A stretch of DNA of 64,000 nt from contig NZ_FNVY01000004.1 of assembly GCF_900104595.1 (NCBI RefSeq), forward strand, positions 372,001 through 436,000. Reading direction: 5' to 3'. Shown here piece by piece: positions 60,605-64,000 of the stretch. A model generated the notes under the pieces. That model saw nothing but the letters and a program-made list of their open reading frames with translations, made no database searches and was not told the origin of the DNA. The DNA comes from Enterococcus timonensis. Lineage in GTDB: Bacteria > Bacillota > Bacilli > Lactobacillales > Enterococcaceae. Position numbers and translations under genes: made by a program. Position 1 is the first letter of the stretch, and each line of letters opens with the position of its first letter.

Positions 60605-61243
60605 ATGAAAATTATGATTTTAGGAGCAGCTGGACAAATTGGCCGGATGGTGAGTGAAAATATGTTGGATCAAACCGATAACAAGCTCGTGTTATACGGA
60701 CGAAATATCAGCAAACGTTTAGAAAATTTGGCAGGTCCGCGCGTTGAATTAGTCGACGGTACTTTTCAAGAAATTGAAAAAATCAAAAAAAATCTTGCCG
60801 GAGTCGATGCTGTTTATTTAAGTTTTGTAGCAGGCGACGATCTTATGGAACCACTAATTAAAGTTCTAGAAGAAACGGGTGTGCAACGATTTATTGCCGC
60901 TAGTGTTCCGGATTTGTATCAAGAAGTTGCTGGTAAATTTCAAAAATGGTATCGAGAAAATACTGGACTTGTTTGGCAAACGGCGTATAAAAAATCTGCT
61001 GATTTAATCGAAGCCAGTGCTTTAGATTATATTATTTTGCGGATTACTTGGTTGTATAATCAACCAGGCAACACTAAAATTCAAATTTCTAAAAAAGGCG
61101 AGCCATTTACGCAAGCGCAAGTCACTCGTCAAGCAGTCGCTCAATTTGTTGTCGATTTACTAACTGGTAAAGCCGATTATCATCGCGAAAGTTTAGGACT
61201 TGGCGAACCGAATACTGAATTTGCAAAACCTAGTTGGTATTAA
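60605..61243 (+). CDS. NAD(P)-binding NmrA/SDR-like protein
   Basis: 212-aa Rossmann protein. MKIMILGAAGQIGRMV (GxxGxxG dinucleotide loop, residues 7-13) and VDAVYLSFVAGDDLMEPLIK near 65-84. IAASVPDLYQEVAGKFQKWY contains the usual YxxxK-like region in modified form. RBS AGGAGG lies 7 bases before ATG 60605; the longer frame from 60569 precedes that RBS. Enzyme activity not assignable. Confidence 0.85.
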   Translation: MKIMILGAAGQIGRMVSENMLDQTDNKLVLYGRNISKRLENLAGPRVELVDGTFQEIEKIKKNLAGVDAVYLSFVAGDDLMEPLIKVLEETGVQRFIAASVPDLYQEVAGKFQKWYRENTGLVWQTAYKKSADLIEASALDYIILRITWLYNQPGNTKIQISKKGEPFTQAQVTRQAVAQFVVDLLTGKADYHRESLGLGEPNTEFAKPSWY

Positions 61244-61274
61244 AAATTTTTCTCAAGTGAAGTGGAGGAACTGA

Positions 61275-62032
61275 TTGAAAAAGAAAATAATTTTATTGAG
61301 TTTGACTTGTTTAATCTTAGTGATTGGAGGAATCATGATCTTAAATTTTATGAAAAATAAATCAGAAAGCACCACCAACAATCAAATCACAACAGCAGGC
61401 GAAATAAACGGCGCGCCGATTACGGCTTTCCAACTTGGGAAAAGTGATGGTACTTGGCGTAATGGCGCAGGAACCGTTTCGGATGGGAAAGACACTAACG
61501 CCACCAATCAACCGACTAGAAAAATAACATCTGAAGCGCAAGAAATTATTATTTATTTTTCTCGCTCCGGCAGTACCGAGTTATTGGCTAGTATGGTGGC
61601 TGAAAAAACGGGGGCCGATATTTTAGAAATTGTGGTGGCAAGCCCTTATGCTGCTAATTATCAAAAAACGTTAGACCGAGCGAATAATGAACGGGAGCAG
61701 GAAAATTTTCCTACTTTAAACCTTGATTTGCCCAACTTAAATCAATATACGACCGTTTACTTAGGTTATCCGATTTGGGCGATGACTTTGCCGCATCCTA
61801 TGACTTCTTTTTTGCAAACTTACGGCCAGTCACTGTCTGAAAAAAGGATTGCGCCTTTTTTATGACGCAAGGGGGTTATGGTCAAGGGGATAGCGTCAAC
61901 TTTATTGAAGAAATTTTAAATAAACAAGGAGCACAGGGCAATGAATTTACCGAAGCGCTCGTGGTTGACGGCAATAAAGTGGATTTGGCTTCAGAGACAG
62001 TTGACCAGTGGCTAAAGGAAATTAAAAAATAA
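61275..62032 (+). pseudogene. membrane-anchored flavodoxin, frameshifted
   Basis: A TTG-started frame (RBS GGAGGA) encodes an N-terminal membrane anchor (about residues 4-26), a flexible linker and the FMN motif IIIYFSRSGSTELLASMVAE (near 93-112) with YLGYPIWAMTLPHPM near 163-177, then ends early at IAPFL-stop (61863-61865). The +1 frame continues at once as MTQGGYGQGDSVNFIEE to a stop at 62030-62032, the expected flavodoxin C-terminus. A run of six Ts at 61856-61861 is the break; seven would restore one frame. Real frameshift or base error. Confidence 0.75.
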
Positions 62033-62059
62033 AGCGAATAACCAGAAAGGAAATGAGAA

Positions 62060-62476
62060 ATGAACAGTAAAAAAGTTGCCGAAATTCTTGATATTTCGGT
62101 GGATACGCTACGCTATTACGAACGGGTGGGGGTGATTCCGCCAGTGGTTCGCGATGAGAATGGCTATCGCAATTACCAAGACAGAGATCTTAACTGGATT
62201 TTTTTAGCCAAAAGTTTGCGCAATGCGGGCATGTCCATTGAATCCATGATTGAATTTGCGACTTTGGCCCAGACAAAAGGCGATGTCAGCGTCGCTCAAA
62301 AGGAAGTGTTGCATGAACAACTGGAGCAGTTGAATCAAAAATTTGCTGAGTTAGAAAAAACGCGCAAACTATTGCAATATAAAATTGATACCTACGATGA
62401 TCATTTGGCGAAATTTAAAAGTGGTGCCATGGCCGATCAAATGGATCAATTATGGAAGATGAGCCAGTTTCAATAA
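62060..62476 (+). CDS. MerR family transcriptional regulator
   Basis: 138-aa regulator. N-terminal HTH MNSKKVAEILDISVDTLRYYERVGVIPP (residues 1-28) and RNYQDRDLNWI near 38-48, followed by a long coiled-coil dimerisation helix (about 85-120). No Cys cluster, so it probably does not sense a metal; AdhR-like (aldehyde) sensing fits its neighbours, an aldo-keto reductase and an alcohol dehydrogenase. RBS GAAAGGA. Confidence 0.9.
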   Translation: MNSKKVAEILDISVDTLRYYERVGVIPPVVRDENGYRNYQDRDLNWIFLAKSLRNAGMSIESMIEFATLAQTKGDVSVAQKEVLHEQLEQLNQKFAELEKTRKLLQYKIDTYDDHLAKFKSGAMADQMDQLWKMSQFQ

Positions 62477-62507
62477 TAAAAAATTAATTTAGGCTAAAGC
62501 CTGATAA

Positions 62508-63368
<861 letters not shown>

Positions 63369-63427
63369 AAGCAATTTACTTTTTAAAATAGCTAATTAAA
63401 AAATATGATAAAAGAGGAGCGTTAAAA

Positions 63428-64000
63428 ATGAAAGCAGGAATTTTTATTGAACCAGGAAAAGTAGGGATTGAAGAAACAGCAAAGCCAACGATTGAAAAAC
63501 CAACCGATGCCCTAATTCGCATTGTTAGAGCATGTGTTTGCGGTTCGGATTTATGGTGGTTTCGCGGAATTAGCCAACGAGAAAGTCATTCGTTTATCGG
63601 ACATGAAGCGATTGGTGTCGTTGAAGAAGTTGGTTCGCAAGTGACGAATGTAAAAGCTGGTGATTTTGTGATTGTTCCTTTTACTCATGGTTGCGGACAT
63701 TGTGCAGCTTGTCTAGCCGGTTTTGATGGGAATTGTTTGAATCAAGAAAGTGGCGGCAACGGCGGCTATCAAGGAGAATATTTACGTTTTACCAATGCTA
63801 ACTGGGCGTTAGTAAAAATTCCTGGTCAACCTGAAGATTATTCTGATGAACAGTTGAACTCCCTTTTAACCTTAGCAGACGTTATGGCAACCGGGTATCA
63901 TGCCGCAGCTACCGCTGAAGTAAAAGCTGGCGATACAGTAGTTGTCATTGGTGACGGTGCGGTTGGTTTATGTGGCGTCATTGCCGCTAAATTACGGGGA
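63428..64000 (+). CDS. zinc-binding alcohol dehydrogenase, partial (runs off the window)
   Basis: First 191 codons of a medium-chain dehydrogenase. MKAGIFIEPGKVGIEE begins it. The catalytic zinc ligands CVCGSDLWWF (Cys near 37) and GHEAIGVVEEVGS (His-Glu near 58-59), the structural zinc cysteines HGCGHCAACLAGFDGNC near 86-102, and the start of the NAD loop VVVIGDGAVGLCG near 175-187 are present. RBS GAGGAGCG. The end lies beyond 64000. Confidence 0.93.
   Translation, partial: MKAGIFIEPGKVGIEETAKPTIEKPTDALIRIVRACVCGSDLWWFRGISQRESHSFIGHEAIGVVEEVGSQVTNVKAGDFVIVPFTHGCGHCAACLAGFDGNCLNQESGGNGGYQGEYLRFTNANWALVKIPGQPEDYSDEQLNSLLTLADVMATGYHAAATAEVKAGDTVVVIGDGAVGLCGVIAAKLRG

Overview
The window is a low-GC Gram-positive chromosome segment that reads as Enterococcus or a very close relative (Lactobacillales). 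Supporting evidence is the gene order pcrA-ligA-camS-gatCAB-dgkB-rlmD, the enterococcal sex-pheromone-type lipoprotein CamS, the recU/pbp1A and ypsA-gpsB-rnpB-ypsC-like blocks, a type-B RNase P RNA, and strong AGGAGG ribosome binding sites. I cannot name the species.

Layout. 1-2.2 kb: two cell-wall hydrolases and a conserved TIM-barrel-like protein. 2.4-5.9 kb: xpt-purK-purB plus a UPF0756 membrane protein, tightly packed. 5.9-9.7 kb, minus strand: an SRPBCC protein and a four-gene polar amino-acid ABC transporter with a clear promoter. 9.9-11.2 kb: an LCP wall-polymer ligase with a long Ser/Thr/Pro tail, followed by three tandem copies of a ~120-bp structured repeat. 11.8-23.0 kb: DNA repair (pcrA, ligA), camS, gatCAB, dgkB and rlmD.

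23.0-35.8 kb is foreign. It starts exactly at the 3' end of rlmD, a known insertion target of serine-recombinase ICEs and prophages. It holds an IS3-family insertion that has cut a DUF2815 gene, a phage-type family A DNA polymerase, a small SHOCT-like protein and a triplet of large serine recombinases, the middle one lacking a catalytic domain. Then come a regulator, a putative DNA-binding protein and three uncharacterised AT-rich genes that may be defence-type cargo, and a ClbS/DfsB-like gene. It ends in a short stretch whose reading frame repeats the C-terminus of RlmD, a candidate right attachment site. No relaxase, conjugation or virion genes are present, so this is a decayed or deleted element.

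36.0-38.6 kb: small accessory genes (GNAT, HNH nuclease, cytidine deaminase, GNAT, P-loop kinase-like). 38.6-53.8 kb: core genes again, with pbp1A-recU (minus), ypsA, gpsB, rnpB, a THUMP methyltransferase, an M32 carboxypeptidase, a DinG-like helicase that appears to have lost its Fe-S cysteines, and the ylxM-ffh / rpsP-khpA / rimM-trmD / rplS translation block. 54.1-64.0 kb: a redox and stress-type accessory region (old yellow enzyme with divergent LysR, flavodoxins, a carboxymuconolactone decarboxylase-like protein, cupin, a DXS-like transketolase, TMEM175-like channel, NAD(P)-binding protein, MerR regulator, aldo-keto reductase, and a zinc alcohol dehydrogenase cut by the window end).
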